Source of the DNA: Microbispora sp. ZYX-F-249
Lineage (GTDB): Bacteria > Actinomycetota > Actinomycetes > Streptosporangiales > Streptosporangiaceae
DNA length: 64,000 nucleotides
Assembly (NCBI RefSeq): GCF_039649665.1
Contig: NZ_JBDJAW010000005.1
Span: forward strand, 1 to 64,000
Reading direction: 5' to 3'
The stretch's first letter is position 1. Each line of letters begins with the position of its first letter. Below, in pieces: positions 7,405 through 16,094 of this stretch. The notes below the pieces were generated by a model, which was not told the origin of the DNA, made no database searches, and saw nothing but the letters and a program-made list of their open reading frames with translations. Both the position numbers and the translations under genes were made by a program.

Positions 7405-8841
7405 GTGTTGAAGGGCGACGGCCGGCTGGGCCATGACCTCGACCCCCAGGACCGCGCTCCGAAGGACGCCTGTGGCGTCTTCGGCGTATGGGCGCCCGGG
7501 GAGGACGTCTCCAAACTCACCTACTACGGCCTCTACGCGTTGCAGCACCGTGGACAGGAGTCCGCGGGCATCGCGGTCAGCGAGGGCAGCCGCATCCTCG
7601 TCTACAAGGACATGGGCCTGGTGGCCCAGGTCTTCGACGAGTCGATCCTCGGCACCCTGCGCGGGCACCTGTCCATCGGGCACTGCCGTTACTCCACGAC
7701 CGGATCGAGTGTCTGGGAGAACGCGCAGCCCACGCTGAGCTCGACCGACGGCGGCGGGCTCGCGCTCGCCCACAACGGCAACCTGATCAATACCGCTCAG
7801 CTCTCCGAACGGCTCGCGCCGGGCTCCACGCGCGCGACGACCGACACCGAGGTGCTCACCGCGCTGCTGGCGCAGGACTCCTCGCGTCCGGTCGAGGACG
7901 TGGCGGCCGAGTTGCTTCCCGAGATCAAGGGCGCATACTCGCTCGTCTGGATGAACGAGACGACGCTGTTCGCCGCCCGCGACCCGCAGGGCATCCGCCC
8001 GCTCGTGCTGGGGCGGCTGGAGCGCGGCTGGGTGGTCGCCTCCGAGACCGCGGCCCTCGACATCGTCGGTGCGTCGTTCATCCGTGAGATCGAGCCCGGC
8101 GAACTGCTCACCATCGACGAGCGCGGCGTCCGTTCGCGCCGCTTCGCACCGGCCGAGCCCAAGGGCTGCCTGTTCGAGTACGTCTACCTCGCCCGGCCCG
8201 ACACCACGATCGCCGGGCGCGGCGTGCAGTCCACCCGGGTCGAGGTCGGCCGCGTGCTGGCCCGGGAGTACCCGGTGGAAGCCGACCTCGTCATCCCCAC
8301 GCCCGAGTCCGGCACCCCCGCCGCCATCGGCTACGCCGAGCAGAGCGGCATCCCGTACGGCCAGGGCCTGGTGAAGAACTCCTACGTCGGCCGGACGTTC
8401 ATCCAGCCGTCGCAGACGATCCGGCAGCTCGGCATCCGCCTCAAGCTCAACCCGTTGCGCGAGGTCATCGAGGGCAAGCGCCTGGTGGTCGTGGACGACT
8501 CGATCGTGCGCGGCAACACCCAGCGGGCCATCGTGAAGATGCTGCGCGAGGCCGGGGCGACCGAGGTCCACGTCCGGATCTCCTCGCCCCCGGTCGCCTG
8601 GCCGTGCTTCTACGGCATCGACTTCGCCACCCGCGCGGAGCTGATCGCCGGGTCGCTTTCGGTCGAGGAGATCCGCGCCTCGCTCGGCGCCGACTCGCTC
8701 GGGTACATCTCCCTCGACGGGCTCACCCGGGCGACGACGCTGCCGGCCGACCGGCTCTGCCGCGCCTGCTTCACCGGTGAGTACCCCATTCCCATCGAGG
8801 ACGACAGGGTGGGCAAGTTCGTGCTGGAGGCCCAGCGATGA
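7405..8841 (+). CDS. purF: Amidophosphoribosyltransferase
   Basis: Commits PRPP to purine synthesis: glutamine plus PRPP gives 5-phosphoribosylamine. The N-terminal nucleophile hydrolase domain starts at the Cys of 'DACGVFGVW' after a short propeptide. The PRPP-binding loop is 'LVVVDDSIVRGNT'. Cysteines in 'PKGCLFEYVYLARP', 'VAWPCFYGIDF' and 'DRLCRACFTGEYP' match the Fe-S-cluster form of Bacillus-type PurF. Length about 478. GTG 7405 is chosen on the -10 box 7 nt upstream and the absence of a ribosome-binding site. The stop overlaps purM as ATGA. Confidence 0.97.
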   Translation: MLKGDGRLGHDLDPQDRAPKDACGVFGVWAPGEDVSKLTYYGLYALQHRGQESAGIAVSEGSRILVYKDMGLVAQVFDESILGTLRGHLSIGHCRYSTTGSSVWENAQPTLSSTDGGGLALAHNGNLINTAQLSERLAPGSTRATTDTEVLTALLAQDSSRPVEDVAAELLPEIKGAYSLVWMNETTLFAARDPQGIRPLVLGRLERGWVVASETAALDIVGASFIREIEPGELLTIDERGVRSRRFAPAEPKGCLFEYVYLARPDTTIAGRGVQSTRVEVGRVLAREYPVEADLVIPTPESGTPAAIGYAEQSGIPYGQGLVKNSYVGRTFIQPSQTIRQLGIRLKLNPLREVIEGKRLVVVDDSIVRGNTQRAIVKMLREAGATEVHVRISSPPVAWPCFYGIDFATRAELIAGSLSVEEIRASLGADSLGYISLDGLTRATTLPADRLCRACFTGEYPIPIEDDRVGKFVLEAQR

Positions 8842-9866
8842 CCAGCTACGCCGACGCCGGCGTCGACATCGAGGCGGGCGACCGCGCCGTCGAGCTGATG
8901 AAGTCGCGCGTGGCGCGGTCCCGGCGCCCGGAGGTCGTGGACGACGTCAGCGGCTTCGCCGGGCTCTTCGACGCCTCGGCGTTCCTGCGCTACCGCAGGC
9001 CGTTGCTGGCCACGTCCACCGACGGCGTGGGCACCAAGGTCATGCTGGCCCAGCAGCTCGGCAAGCACGACACGATCGGCATCGACCTCGTCGGCATGGT
9101 CGTCGACGACCTCGTGGTCTGCGGGGCCGAGCCGCTGTTCATGACCGACTACATCGCGTGCGGCAAGGTCGTGCCCGAGCGGATCGCCGACATCGTGGGC
9201 GGCGTGGCCGAGGGCTGCCGGCTCGCCGGATGCGCGCTCGTCGGCGGGGAGACCGCCGAGCACCCCGGGGCGATGGGCCCCGACGAGTACGACCTCGCGG
9301 GCGCGGGCACCGGGGTCGTCGAGGCCGACGAGCTGCTCGGTCCCGACCGGGTCGCGCCGGGGGACGTGGTGCTCGGGCTCGCCTCGAGCGGCGTCCACTC
9401 CAACGGATACTCGCTGGTCAGGCACGTGATCAAGACCGCCGGGCTGGGCCTGGAGCAGGAGCTGCCCGAGCTGGGCCGTACGCTCGGCGAGGAACTGCTC
9501 GAGCCCACCCGCATCTACTCGCTCGACTGCCTGGCGCTCATCCGAGAGACCGAGGTGCACGCCCTGGCCCACATCACCGGCGGCGGGCTGGCGGCCAACC
9601 TCGCCAGGTCACTGCCCGGCACGGTGGACGCCCTTCTCGACCGTGACTCCTGGACGCCGCCCGCGATCTTCGAGGTGCTGGCCGGGCGCGGCGGCGTGCC
9701 CCAGGAGGAGATGGACAAGACGTTCAACCTCGGCGTTGGCATGTGTGCGATCGTCCCGGCGGCGGAGGCCGACAGGGCACTCGCGCTGCTCACCGGGCGC
9801 GGCCTGCCCGCCTGGGTGCTGGGCGAGATCGTCCCCGGGGAGGGGCGAGCCCGTTTCCGCCGGTGA
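8838..9866 (+). CDS. purM: Phosphoribosylformylglycinamidine cyclo-ligase (AIR synthetase)
   Basis: Fifth step of purine synthesis: ATP-dependent ring closure of FGAM to aminoimidazole ribotide. 342 residues, usual length, with 'STDGVGTKV' (nucleotide-binding loop), 'DLVGMVVDDLVVCGAEPLF', 'GCALVGGETAEHPG' and 'GLASSGVHSNGYSLVR'. The ATG overlaps the purF stop by 4 bp (ATGA), so the two are translationally coupled. Confidence 0.97.
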   Translation: MTSYADAGVDIEAGDRAVELMKSRVARSRRPEVVDDVSGFAGLFDASAFLRYRRPLLATSTDGVGTKVMLAQQLGKHDTIGIDLVGMVVDDLVVCGAEPLFMTDYIACGKVVPERIADIVGGVAEGCRLAGCALVGGETAEHPGAMGPDEYDLAGAGTGVVEADELLGPDRVAPGDVVLGLASSGVHSNGYSLVRHVIKTAGLGLEQELPELGRTLGEELLEPTRIYSLDCLALIRETEVHALAHITGGGLAANLARSLPGTVDALLDRDSWTPPAIFEVLAGRGGVPQEEMDKTFNLGVGMCAIVPAAEADRALALLTGRGLPAWVLGEIVPGEGRARFRR

Positions 9867-9869
9867 GGT

Positions 9870-9884
9870 GGCGGGTTCCCCGCC
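9870..9884 (+). terminator. Short hairpin after purM
   Basis: GGCGGG (9870-9875) and CCCGCC (9879-9884) form a 6-bp stem with a 3-nt loop 4 bases after the purM stop. No T-run follows, as is common for actinobacterial terminators. Weak evidence. Confidence 0.35.
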
Positions 9885-10335
9885 CTCATTCGGCTCCCGG
9901 CGCGTGACGGTCGTCGCCTGTCTCCCGGCGGCGGCCGTCGAGCACCGGCCTCACTGGGAGGCCGGCTCTCTGAAAACCACGCGGGCAGTGCCTTCGCCGG
10001 CTGGACGTCACACGGCCGTGACAAAGCGGAGCGCGACGGCGGCAGGCACCGAGAGCGGCAGCCCGCGAACCGAGCCGTGCCGGCCCGGCTCGCCCGTGCG
10101 ATTCGGGCACGCCGGACTCGCCGGAGGCTCACGCCCGGTTCATGGACCCGTGGGGACGCGAACGCATGGACGGGCCGCCCCTGGGAACGCGGAAACACGC
10201 CGACGGCATGACGACCGCGACCCCATCGCCACAAGGCATGGCCGACGGCGACCGTGGCACCGTACGAAAACTCTCACGCGAGCGGTGAGGCTCGAGGGAG
10301 CACGACTCGCCGGATATGCCGGACATGAGAGAGCA
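9885..10335. other. Gene-free interval between purM and DUF3073
   Basis: About 450 bases in which several frames are open on both strands. None has a ribosome-binding site, a recognisable domain or the codon bias of neighbours. I see nothing functional here. Confidence 0.4.
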
Positions 10336-10361
10336 ACCCGGCGGGAACGTCCCCGCCGGGT
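10336..10361 (-). terminator. Terminator hairpin after the DUF3073 gene
   Basis: ACCCGGCGGG (10336-10345) and CCCGCCGGGT (10352-10361) make a perfect 10-bp stem with a 6-nt loop, 25 bases past the stop of the minus-strand DUF3073 gene. It could also stop transcripts coming from purM. Confidence 0.65.
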
Positions 10362-10386
10362 CACTCACCTGGCGATCAGAACCGGG

Positions 10387-10617
10387 TCAACGCCGCCCAC
10401 GGCGGTCGTCCTCGCCGTCATCGTCGTCGACGACCCCGTAATCGGCGTAGCGATCAGCCAACTCTTCGTAAGGGTCATGCTCGTCACTGTGGCCGGAATC
10501 GTCGGCGTCCACGACTCCGAGCTCCGCGCGCAGGCGCTCAAGATCCGTCCCGCCGCTGTTGTACTTCAGCTGACGGGCGACCTTGACCTGCTTGGCCTTG
10601 GCTCGGCCGCGCCCCAT
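10387..10617 (-). CDS. DUF3073 family small protein
   Basis: 76 residues: a basic start 'MGRGRAKAKQVKVARQLKY' followed by an acidic Asp/Glu/Tyr-rich C-terminal half. This is the conserved DUF3073 pattern, seen in actinobacteria beside purM (SCO4088 in Streptomyces as I recall). Function unknown; the basic head and acidic tail suggest binding to a macromolecule. ATG 10617 has a GAGGGGG sequence upstream that lies inside a hairpin. Confidence 0.9.
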   Translation of the reverse strand: MGRGRAKAKQVKVARQLKYNSGGTDLERLRAELGVVDADDSGHSDEHDPYEELADRYADYGVVDDDDGEDDRRGRR

Positions 10618-10622
10618 TGGCT

Positions 10623-10643
10623 CGACCCCCTCATGCGGGGTCG
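10623..10643 (-). promoter_or_regulatory. Hairpin covering the ribosome-binding site of the DUF3073 gene
   Basis: CGACCCC and GGGGTCG (10623-10629 and 10637-10643) form a 7-bp stem with a 7-nt loop. On the minus strand the distal arm contains most of the GAGGGGG ribosome-binding sequence, so pairing would hide it. No known regulator of such a switch. Confidence 0.4.
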
Positions 10644-10768
10644 TGCCCGACCCCTCGTCACTAACGCACCGCGCACCGACGCCACCTGACTTCAGGCGTC
10701 AGTCTCTCGTTCGCCTATTACCGTACCTGGTTTGTGCGCCGCTCGGTACGTCGTACGACCGGCGGCGG

Positions 10769-11887
10769 TCAGCGCCGGAGCCAAATACCCCTTAGCCGAC
10801 CGATTTCTGACATTCTCCGCTCTGCCAGCCTATCCGCTGCGACCGCGGGAGGGACGCCTTCCTCCTCGGCGGAGCGGAAGATCTTCAAGGTCGTGTCGAA
10901 GATCCTCGCGGCCCGCGCGCGGGCCCGATCCATGTCGAAGCCCTCGATCTCGTCGGCCACCTGGATGACCCCGCCCGAGTTCACGACGTAGTCCGGCGCG
11001 TACAGGATGCCCCGCTCGGCGAGCTGCTTCTCGACGCCGGGGTGGGCGAGCTGATTGTTGGCGCCGCCGCAGACGATCCTCGCCGTGAGCCGGGGGACGG
11101 TCTCGTCGTCCAGCGCGCCGCCGAGGGCGCAGGGCGCGTACACGTCGATGTCGGACGCCGCGAGCGTGGCGGCGTCGGGCACGACCTCGACCGCGGGGTG
11201 GCGCTGCCGCACCCGCTCGACGGCCCGCTCGTCGACGTCGCAGATCACGACCTCGGCCCCGTCCTCGACCAGGTGGTCGACCAGGCGGTGGCCGACCTTG
11301 CCGACCCCCTCGACCCCGACCCGCCTGCCGCTCAGGGAGGAGGCGCCGTACACATGGTCGGCGGCGGCCCGCATGCCCTGGAACACGCCGAACGCGGTGA
11401 GGATGGAGGAGTCGCCGGCGCCGCCGTGGGCCTGGGTGCGGCCGGTGACGTAGGAGCACTCGCGCGCCACCACGTCCATGTCCTCGCTGTAGGTGCCCAC
11501 GTCGCAGGCGGTGTAGTAGCGCCCGCCCAGCGACTGGACGAACCTGCCGTAGGCCCGCAGCAGGGCCTCGCTCTTGTCGGTGGCGGGGTCGCCGATGATG
11601 ACGGCCTTGGCGCCCCCGTGGTCGAGGCCGGCCAGCGCGTTCTTGTAGGCCATGGCCCGCGAGAGGTTGAGCACGTCGGCGAGCGCGGCCTGCTCGCTCT
11701 CGTAGGGATAGAACCGGGTGCCGCCGAGCCCCGGTCCGAGGGCGGTGCTGTAGATCGCGATGATGGCGTAGAGGCCGCTTCGCTCGTCGGAGCAGAAGAC
11801 GACCTGCTCGTGTCGCACCGGCTGGACGGGGTTCGCGTCGTCGCCCGAGCCGGAGTCCTTGTGGGACAGCCCGAAAACGTCGGTCAC
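10769..11887 (-). CDS. vdh: Valine (Glu/Leu/Phe/Val family) dehydrogenase
   Basis: NAD-dependent oxidative deamination of branched-chain amino acids, feeding acyl-CoA precursors for fatty acid and polyketide synthesis. 372 residues with '[13 protein letters not shown]', the substrate and catalytic lysine region '[18 protein letters not shown]', and the Rossmann loop '[17 protein letters not shown]'. GTG 11887 has AGGAG at a good distance. Position next to DUF3073 and near bldC matches vdh (SCO4089) of Streptomyces. Leucine dehydrogenase activity is possible. Confidence 0.9.
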   Translation of the reverse strand: MTDVFGLSHKDSGSGDDANPVQPVRHEQVVFCSDERSGLYAIIAIYSTALGPGLGGTRFYPYESEQAALADVLNLSRAMAYKNALAGLDHGGAKAVIIGDPATDKSEALLRAYGRFVQSLGGRYYTACDVGTYSEDMDVVARECSYVTGRTQAHGGAGDSSILTAFGVFQGMRAAADHVYGASSLSGRRVGVEGVGKVGHRLVDHLVEDGAEVVICDVDERAVERVRQRHPAVEVVPDAATLAASDIDVYAPCALGGALDDETVPRLTARIVCGGANNQLAHPGVEKQLAERGILYAPDYVVNSGGVIQVADEIEGFDMDRARARAARIFDTTLKIFRSAEEEGVPPAVAADRLAERRMSEIGRLRGIWLRR

Positions 11888-12021
11888 GGTGGTGACTCCT
11901 GATCGTGTACGCCGCCTCGTTGCGGCGATCGGACTTCAGCTTATCCGATACACCCGCGAAACGATCATGAAAAGCCGGAGCGGTGCTGCACATGCGTCCG
12001 CCGACGTGGCACGATTCTGGT

Positions 12022-12888
12022 GTGCTCCCCTACGCCGCCTATCTCCGTGTGTACGAGCCGCTGACCGCTTTCGCCCCTCAGGATCAAGCTCGGTGGGCCC
12101 GGTACGCCGAATCACGCGACCGGCCGCGCCGTGCGGGGGCGCTCGAGGTCGAGCACGGCGAGGCGGTCCGCCGCCTGCTGTCGGTCCCGCCGTTGCCGGC
12201 GCCCGAGCGGGAGAGCCCCAACGCGTACCTGCGCCGGGTCGAGGAGACGCTGTACGTCTGCCCCTGGCAGAGCAGGCTGCGGTCGTGGCTCGCGTTCGCG
12301 TCGTTCCGCGGGAGCGTGCCGGTGAAGCTGGCCTCCCGGTTCGTCCCCCAGGCCATCGCGGAGCAGACCGCCGACGACTTCGACCGGTTCAAGCGCGGGG
12401 AACAGTCCCTGCGCACCCACATCCGCACGGGCGCCTGGCATGTGCCGATCTCGTGGTTCGTGCCGTTCGACTCGGCCGAGCGGTGGCTCGTGCTGGGCTC
12501 GGAGCAGCCGGCCGAGCCGGGCGCGCAGACCACCGCCGCCCCGCCCAGGAACATGCTGTACGTCACCTCGATGGCACAGGCCCGCCGCCGGGTGGCCCGG
12601 GCGCTGGTGGTGATCCGCAGGCACGTCGGTCAGGTGGCGGCCCTCACCGAGGTCGAGGAGGTGGGCCGCTGGCTGGAGGAGTTCCACCCCCACTCGCTGG
12701 TGGAGCTCGACTACGGCGGCCTCGTCCACCTGATGGACGACAGGACCCTGCAGGGCGACCAGTCCGTGGCCGAGGTGGCGACGGCCCTCGCGGGTTTGGA
12801 CAACGGTCAGGAAGAGCTTGCCTTCGCGATGTATCAGCGGGTGATTCTCCGCTGGAGGTCGATCCGGGCTCTCGAATCGGCAAACTGA
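12022..12888 (+). CDS. Conserved actinobacterial protein of unknown function
   Basis: About 288 residues with no recognised domain. Near the N-terminus is 'VLPYAAYLRVYEPLTAFAP'; the central part contains 'FVPQAIAEQTADDFDRF' and 'WHVPISWFVPFDSAERWLV'. It resembles the protein encoded between vdh and bldC in Streptomyces (SCO4090 as I recall), so the gene order supports it being real. GTG 12022 is chosen on the conserved start. Soluble and cytoplasmic by composition; divergent from vdh. Confidence 0.8.
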   Translation: MLPYAAYLRVYEPLTAFAPQDQARWARYAESRDRPRRAGALEVEHGEAVRRLLSVPPLPAPERESPNAYLRRVEETLYVCPWQSRLRSWLAFASFRGSVPVKLASRFVPQAIAEQTADDFDRFKRGEQSLRTHIRTGAWHVPISWFVPFDSAERWLVLGSEQPAEPGAQTTAAPPRNMLYVTSMAQARRRVARALVVIRRHVGQVAALTEVEEVGRWLEEFHPHSLVELDYGGLVHLMDDRTLQGDQSVAEVATALAGLDNGQEELAFAMYQRVILRWRSIRALESAN

Positions 12889-13188
12889 CGGTCATGAAGG
12901 CGGCCCGACCTGCCGATTCTGGTCATGACATCGTCGATCTCACATCTACGAACTGAGTAGTTTGCCGTTTTCACTGCGATACCACGAAACGTGTCGCTAG
13001 AATCACCCAGCGTGACATCAACCCGTGGTCGAGACGTTGTGCCCTAAGGGCTCGCCAATCGCGCTACGTGGCTGTATGGTCACATCGGGTGATGCCGTAA
13101 ATGGTCCTAGAAACCGCACGTTTTGGATCATTGAAGGACATCCGTGACAGTGCCACGACCGACAAGATCTACCCGATCGGAGCGGTCC
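12889..13188 (+). other. Non-coding region upstream of bldC
   Basis: Lower-GC, non-coding sequence for about 300 bases. A TAGAAT box lies at 12998-13003 and a second possible -10 (TATGGT) at 13075-13080. The interval probably holds the bldC promoters and the first part of a long 5' leader. Confidence 0.5.
12998..13003 (+). promoter_or_regulatory. Predicted -10 box upstream of bldC
   Basis: TAGAAT, with a tiny ORF (GTG at 13012, 11 sense codons, MTSTRGRDVVP) starting 8 nt further on, as in leaderless genes. No clear -35 is visible. Transcripts from here would carry a leader of about 360 nt before bldC. Confidence 0.4.
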
Positions 13189-13272
13189 AGAGAGGTGCAC
13201 CGGCACGGCGGCGCAGGAGGAGCCCGTAGCGGAGAGCTACGAGCCCGCCTCACCGCCGTCGGCCACCTCTCT
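13189..13272 (+). ncRNA. Folded RNA element in the bldC 5' leader
   Basis: Three nested helices: AGAGAGGTG/CACCTCTCT (13189-13197 with 13264-13272), ACGGCGG/CCGCCGT (13205-13211 with 13253-13259) and CGTAGC/GCTACG closed by a 5-nt loop GGAGA (13225-13230 with 13236-13241). The element ends about 96 nt before the bldC start, on the same strand. I recall that comparative studies named a 'bldC RNA motif' in Actinobacteria; this is probably that element, a presumed cis-regulator. I could not check the match. Confidence 0.6.
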
Positions 13273-13368
13273 GCGCGACGCGACGGGCAGAGATTGCGGC
13301 TGGGGCACTTGCGCCAGACAAGTCGCAGGATCGCTGCCGGCGGTCCACACGGAGGAGAGGCCGCACAA

Positions 13369-13572
13369 ATGTCAGCTCGTACACCCGAGGCCGAGCCACT
13401 GCTCACCCCGGCGGAGGTCGCCACGATGTTCCGCGTCGACCCCAAGACCGTGACGCGGTGGGCGAAGGCGGGCAAGTTGACGTCCATCCGCACCCTCGGC
13501 GGTCACCGGCGCTACCGGGAGACCGAGGTCCGGGCGCTGCTCGCGGGGATTCCGCAGCAGCGGTCCGAGTAG
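13369..13572 (+). CDS. bldC: Developmental regulator BldC (MerR-like)
   Basis: 67 residues, nearly identical to the Streptomyces protein: 'LLTPAEVATMFRVDPKTVTR' with the winged helix 'TLGGHRRYRETEVRALL'. BldC is a small MerR-like DNA-binding protein without effector domain. It binds direct repeats head to tail and delays the onset of sporulation in Streptomyces. ATG 13369 follows GGAGGAGAGG at 13351-13360. The frame stays open upstream to GTG 13144, but the Arg-rich extension overlaps the folded leader and is not credible as protein. Confidence 0.97.
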   Translation: MSARTPEAEPLLTPAEVATMFRVDPKTVTRWAKAGKLTSIRTLGGHRRYRETEVRALLAGIPQQRSE

Positions 13573-13732
13573 GACGTGGCCGTCACACCAGGGGGGAACA
13601 ACGGCGCGCTCGCGTCGGGGATGTGAGCGCGTCCACCATCGGACACAGCGAGGGGACCGCCGGCCGCAACCGGCACGCACTGTCCGCACCCGCCCCGCAA
13701 GGGCGTGGGTCGGAGCCTGGTCGTCCTCGCCT
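13573..13732. other. Gene-free start of the bldC-tetR interval
   Basis: The 400-bp interval between bldC and the convergent tetR holds no credible gene. This first part shows no feature; the second part (13733-13820) is a run of hairpins. Confidence 0.4.
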
Positions 13733-13820
13733 GCTTCCGGCTGCCTCAGCCGGAGGCGGCAAGCCGTCCCTCGGGGACGGAGGTGTCACCCTCCCATGAC
13801 CGCTACCCCGTCATGGGAGG
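13733..13820. terminator. Run of three hairpins between bldC and a convergent tetR
   Basis: Three consecutive stems: 13733-13757 (TCCGGCT/AGCCGGA core), 13764-13780 (CCGTCCC/GGGACGG) and 13790-13820 (CCTCCCATGAC and GTCATGGGAGG, a perfect 11-bp stem with a 9-nt loop). The last is the best terminator candidate and could serve both convergent genes. Confidence 0.6.
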
Positions 13821-13972
13821 AATCTGGGGTCGGCGCCGCCCGCCCGGCGCCTCCCCGCGTGAACGCCCGGTCCTTCCGCCGCTCCCGGCGGTTCCCCCCT
13901 TTCCCCATGCGTACGTCCTGACCGCCGTACCTTGGGGCGCTCTCCGGACGTCCCGGGGGCTTTCCTGACCGA

Positions 13973-14653
13973 TCAGGGAACCGCCTCACGGTTCGTGGCG
14001 GGCAGCAGGGTCTCCAGCAGCACCCGCACCCCGGGATCGTGCCCGCTCGCCGTCCGCAGGAGCGCGACCATCTGGTCCACCAGCAGGCGCTCCAGCTCGG
14101 CCCGCCTCATGTCACGGTGCTCCAGCCAGTCGAGGCCGGCCGTCTCCACCGAGGCGACCCACGACCTCAGCGTGACGCGCAACGCCGGACCGGGCGCGTC
14201 GACCCCCATCTGATGCACGATCATGCGCAGCATACGCTGGCGCACCCCGTCGACGATCTCGCCGATCTCCCCGGCGCGATTGGCCGGGCCGCCCCTGAGC
14301 AACGCGGCGAAGCCGGCCGCGTGCTCCTCGACGAAGTCGAAGTATCGCGTCAGCCCCGAGCTGAGCTGCTCCAGCGGCCCGCCCTCGCCCTGCGGCTGTA
14401 ACCGTGCCTGCAGCTCGGCCGCCGCGCTGCGCAGGGCCGCCACGTAGAGCTCCTGCTTGCCGCCGAAGTAGTGGTAGACGAGCGCCCGCGACGCGCCCGC
14501 GGAAGCCGCCACGTCGTCGATCGAGACGTCCTCGGCGTCGTGCCTGCTGAACAGCTCGAGCGCGGCGGCGATGAGCTCCTCCCGCCGCCGGTCGACGCTG
14601 AGCCTGCGGCGCGCCGGCCGTGCACCGTCTTCCGCTTGGCGTGTGGCACCCAC
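13973..14653 (-). CDS. TetR-family transcriptional regulator
   Basis: About 226 residues. The N-terminal HTH is clear: 'DRRREELIAAALELFSRHD', 'VSIDDVAASAGASRALVYH' and 'YFGGKQELYVAAL'. The C-terminal domain resembles general TetR regulators of lipid or drug genes; ligand unknown. The GTG at 14653 is preferred: on the minus strand a TAGGGT box lies 7 nt before it, which suggests a leaderless message. An alternative in-frame GTG lies 3 codons upstream, and the frame stays open to 14704. Confidence 0.87.
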   Translation of the reverse strand: MGATRQAEDGARPARRRLSVDRRREELIAAALELFSRHDAEDVSIDDVAASAGASRALVYHYFGGKQELYVAALRSAAAELQARLQPQGEGGPLEQLSSGLTRYFDFVEEHAAGFAALLRGGPANRAGEIGEIVDGVRQRMLRMIVHQMGVDAPGPALRVTLRSWVASVETAGLDWLEHRDMRRAELERLLVDQMVALLRTASGHDPGVRVLLETLLPATNREAVP

Positions 14654-14875
14654 ACTCCGCACCCTAGCGAATCGTCCCTCAATGAGGGGGACCGGCCGGA
14701 TCAAGGGTTTCCCCGCGAACCCCCTCCCGGTTCCGCCGCCCTACCCACGGTCCGGCTAACCTTCCCAACGCCCGATTAGAGGAAGGATCGTGTCTTAGCG
14801 CGATCAACCCGTACCCTCTGGGCAACTCGATCGTTTGGTGTGTCAGGTGCACGTCCACGCATCGTGGGGAGAACC

Positions 14876-15979
14876 ATGTCAGGACCGTCCATGCAGACCA
14901 CTGCCCGGAAAGACGTCGGGGTCGATATCCCTGCCGGCGGACTGTCCGATGGGTTCAGCCCACGGCCCCGCCCAACCATTCGCAACGTGGCCGAGCGCGC
15001 AGGAGTTTCCAAGTCGCTCGTGTCTCTCGTGCTGCGGGGCTCCCCGCACGTGAGCGAGCACCGCAGGGAGGCCGTACTCCAGGCCGCCCGGGAGCTCGGC
15101 TACCGCCCCAACGCGGTCGCCCGCAGCCTGGTCGAGGGGCGGACCCACCTCGTGGGCGCGCTCGTGGCCGACCTGCACAACCCCTTCTACGCGGAGTTCC
15201 TCGACGGCCTGCAGGAGAGCCTGCACGGCGACGGGCTGCGGCTGCTCATCGGCAGCGGCCGCTGGGACCCGGCGTTCGAGGACGAGGCCGTCGAGGCCTT
15301 CCTGGAACTACGGGTGGACGGACTGGTCCTGCTCGGGGTCGCGCCGTCCAGCGACACGCTTGCCGAGGCGTCCGCCTACACGCCGACCGTGGTGGTGGGC
15401 GAACGCGACGTCGAACTCGAGGGCGTGGACATCGTCGTCGACGACGACCAGCTCGGCGCCCGCTTCGCCGTCGACCACCTCGTGGAGCTGGGGCACCGGC
15501 GCATCGCCCACATCGAGGGCGCGCCGTCGTCGGCCGCCCGGTGCCGCTGCGAGGGCTACCTGGTGGCCATGCGCCGCCACGCGCTCGCGCCGTACATCAT
15601 GGTGGAGCACGGCGACTTCAGCGAGGAGGGCGGCCGGCGCGCGGCGCTGGCGCTGCTGAAGCGCGAGCCCCGGCCGACGGCGATCTTCGCGGCGAACGAC
15701 ATCGTCGCCATGGGCGTGCTGACCGCGGCGAGCGAGCTGGGACTGCGGGTGCCCGAGGACCTGTCGGTCGTCGGGTACGACAACACGCACCTCGCCTCCG
15801 TCACCCACATCTCGCTGACCAGCGTGGACCAGCCCCGGCGGGCCATGGGCCGCTCGGCGGCGGCGTTGCTGAGCGACCGCATCACCGAGCCGGGCAAGAC
15901 CGCCCGTCTGCGGCAGGTGAGCCCGCAGCTCGTCGTACGGCGCAGCACCGGGCCGGCCCCAAGCGGTGGCCAAAGCTAG
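14876..15979 (+). CDS. LacI-family transcriptional regulator
   Basis: About 367 residues: LacI HTH 'TIRNVAERAGVSKSLVSLVL' with hinge 'RPNAVARSLVEGRTHLVGAL', then a periplasmic-binding-protein-like sensor ('AIFAANDIVAMGVLTAASE', 'DLSVVGYDNTHLA'). ATG 14876 has GGGGAG 8 nt upstream. The about 40-residue N-terminal tail before the HTH is longer than usual. No sugar operon is adjacent, so the regulon is unknown. The GAGAGCGCTCTC-type site at 50984 belongs to this regulator family, but a link to this gene is speculative. Confidence 0.9.
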   Translation: MSGPSMQTTARKDVGVDIPAGGLSDGFSPRPRPTIRNVAERAGVSKSLVSLVLRGSPHVSEHRREAVLQAARELGYRPNAVARSLVEGRTHLVGALVADLHNPFYAEFLDGLQESLHGDGLRLLIGSGRWDPAFEDEAVEAFLELRVDGLVLLGVAPSSDTLAEASAYTPTVVVGERDVELEGVDIVVDDDQLGARFAVDHLVELGHRRIAHIEGAPSSAARCRCEGYLVAMRRHALAPYIMVEHGDFSEEGGRRAALALLKREPRPTAIFAANDIVAMGVLTAASELGLRVPEDLSVVGYDNTHLASVTHISLTSVDQPRRAMGRSAAALLSDRITEPGKTARLRQVSPQLVVRRSTGPAPSGGQS

Positions 15980-16094
15980 GTCAATCACCGACGTGTCCCC
16001 TCGCGGCGGGTGTTGACTTCAGCCGTGGCGCCGGCCCCCCGGCGGGTCGCGGAAGGGCTGCCCGCGGGCCGGCGACCGGAAATCGGGGGGATAC

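Noticed and set aside
9643-10689. Plus-strand open frame running from purM through the gap to DUF3073
   Set aside because: No start signal or family; it overlaps three better-supported features.
13144-13368. N-terminal extension of BldC starting at GTG 13144 with a ribosome-binding-like AAGGAC
   Set aside because: The extension is Arg-rich, overlaps a folded RNA element, and BldC proteins begin at ATG 13369 with a strong ribosome-binding site.
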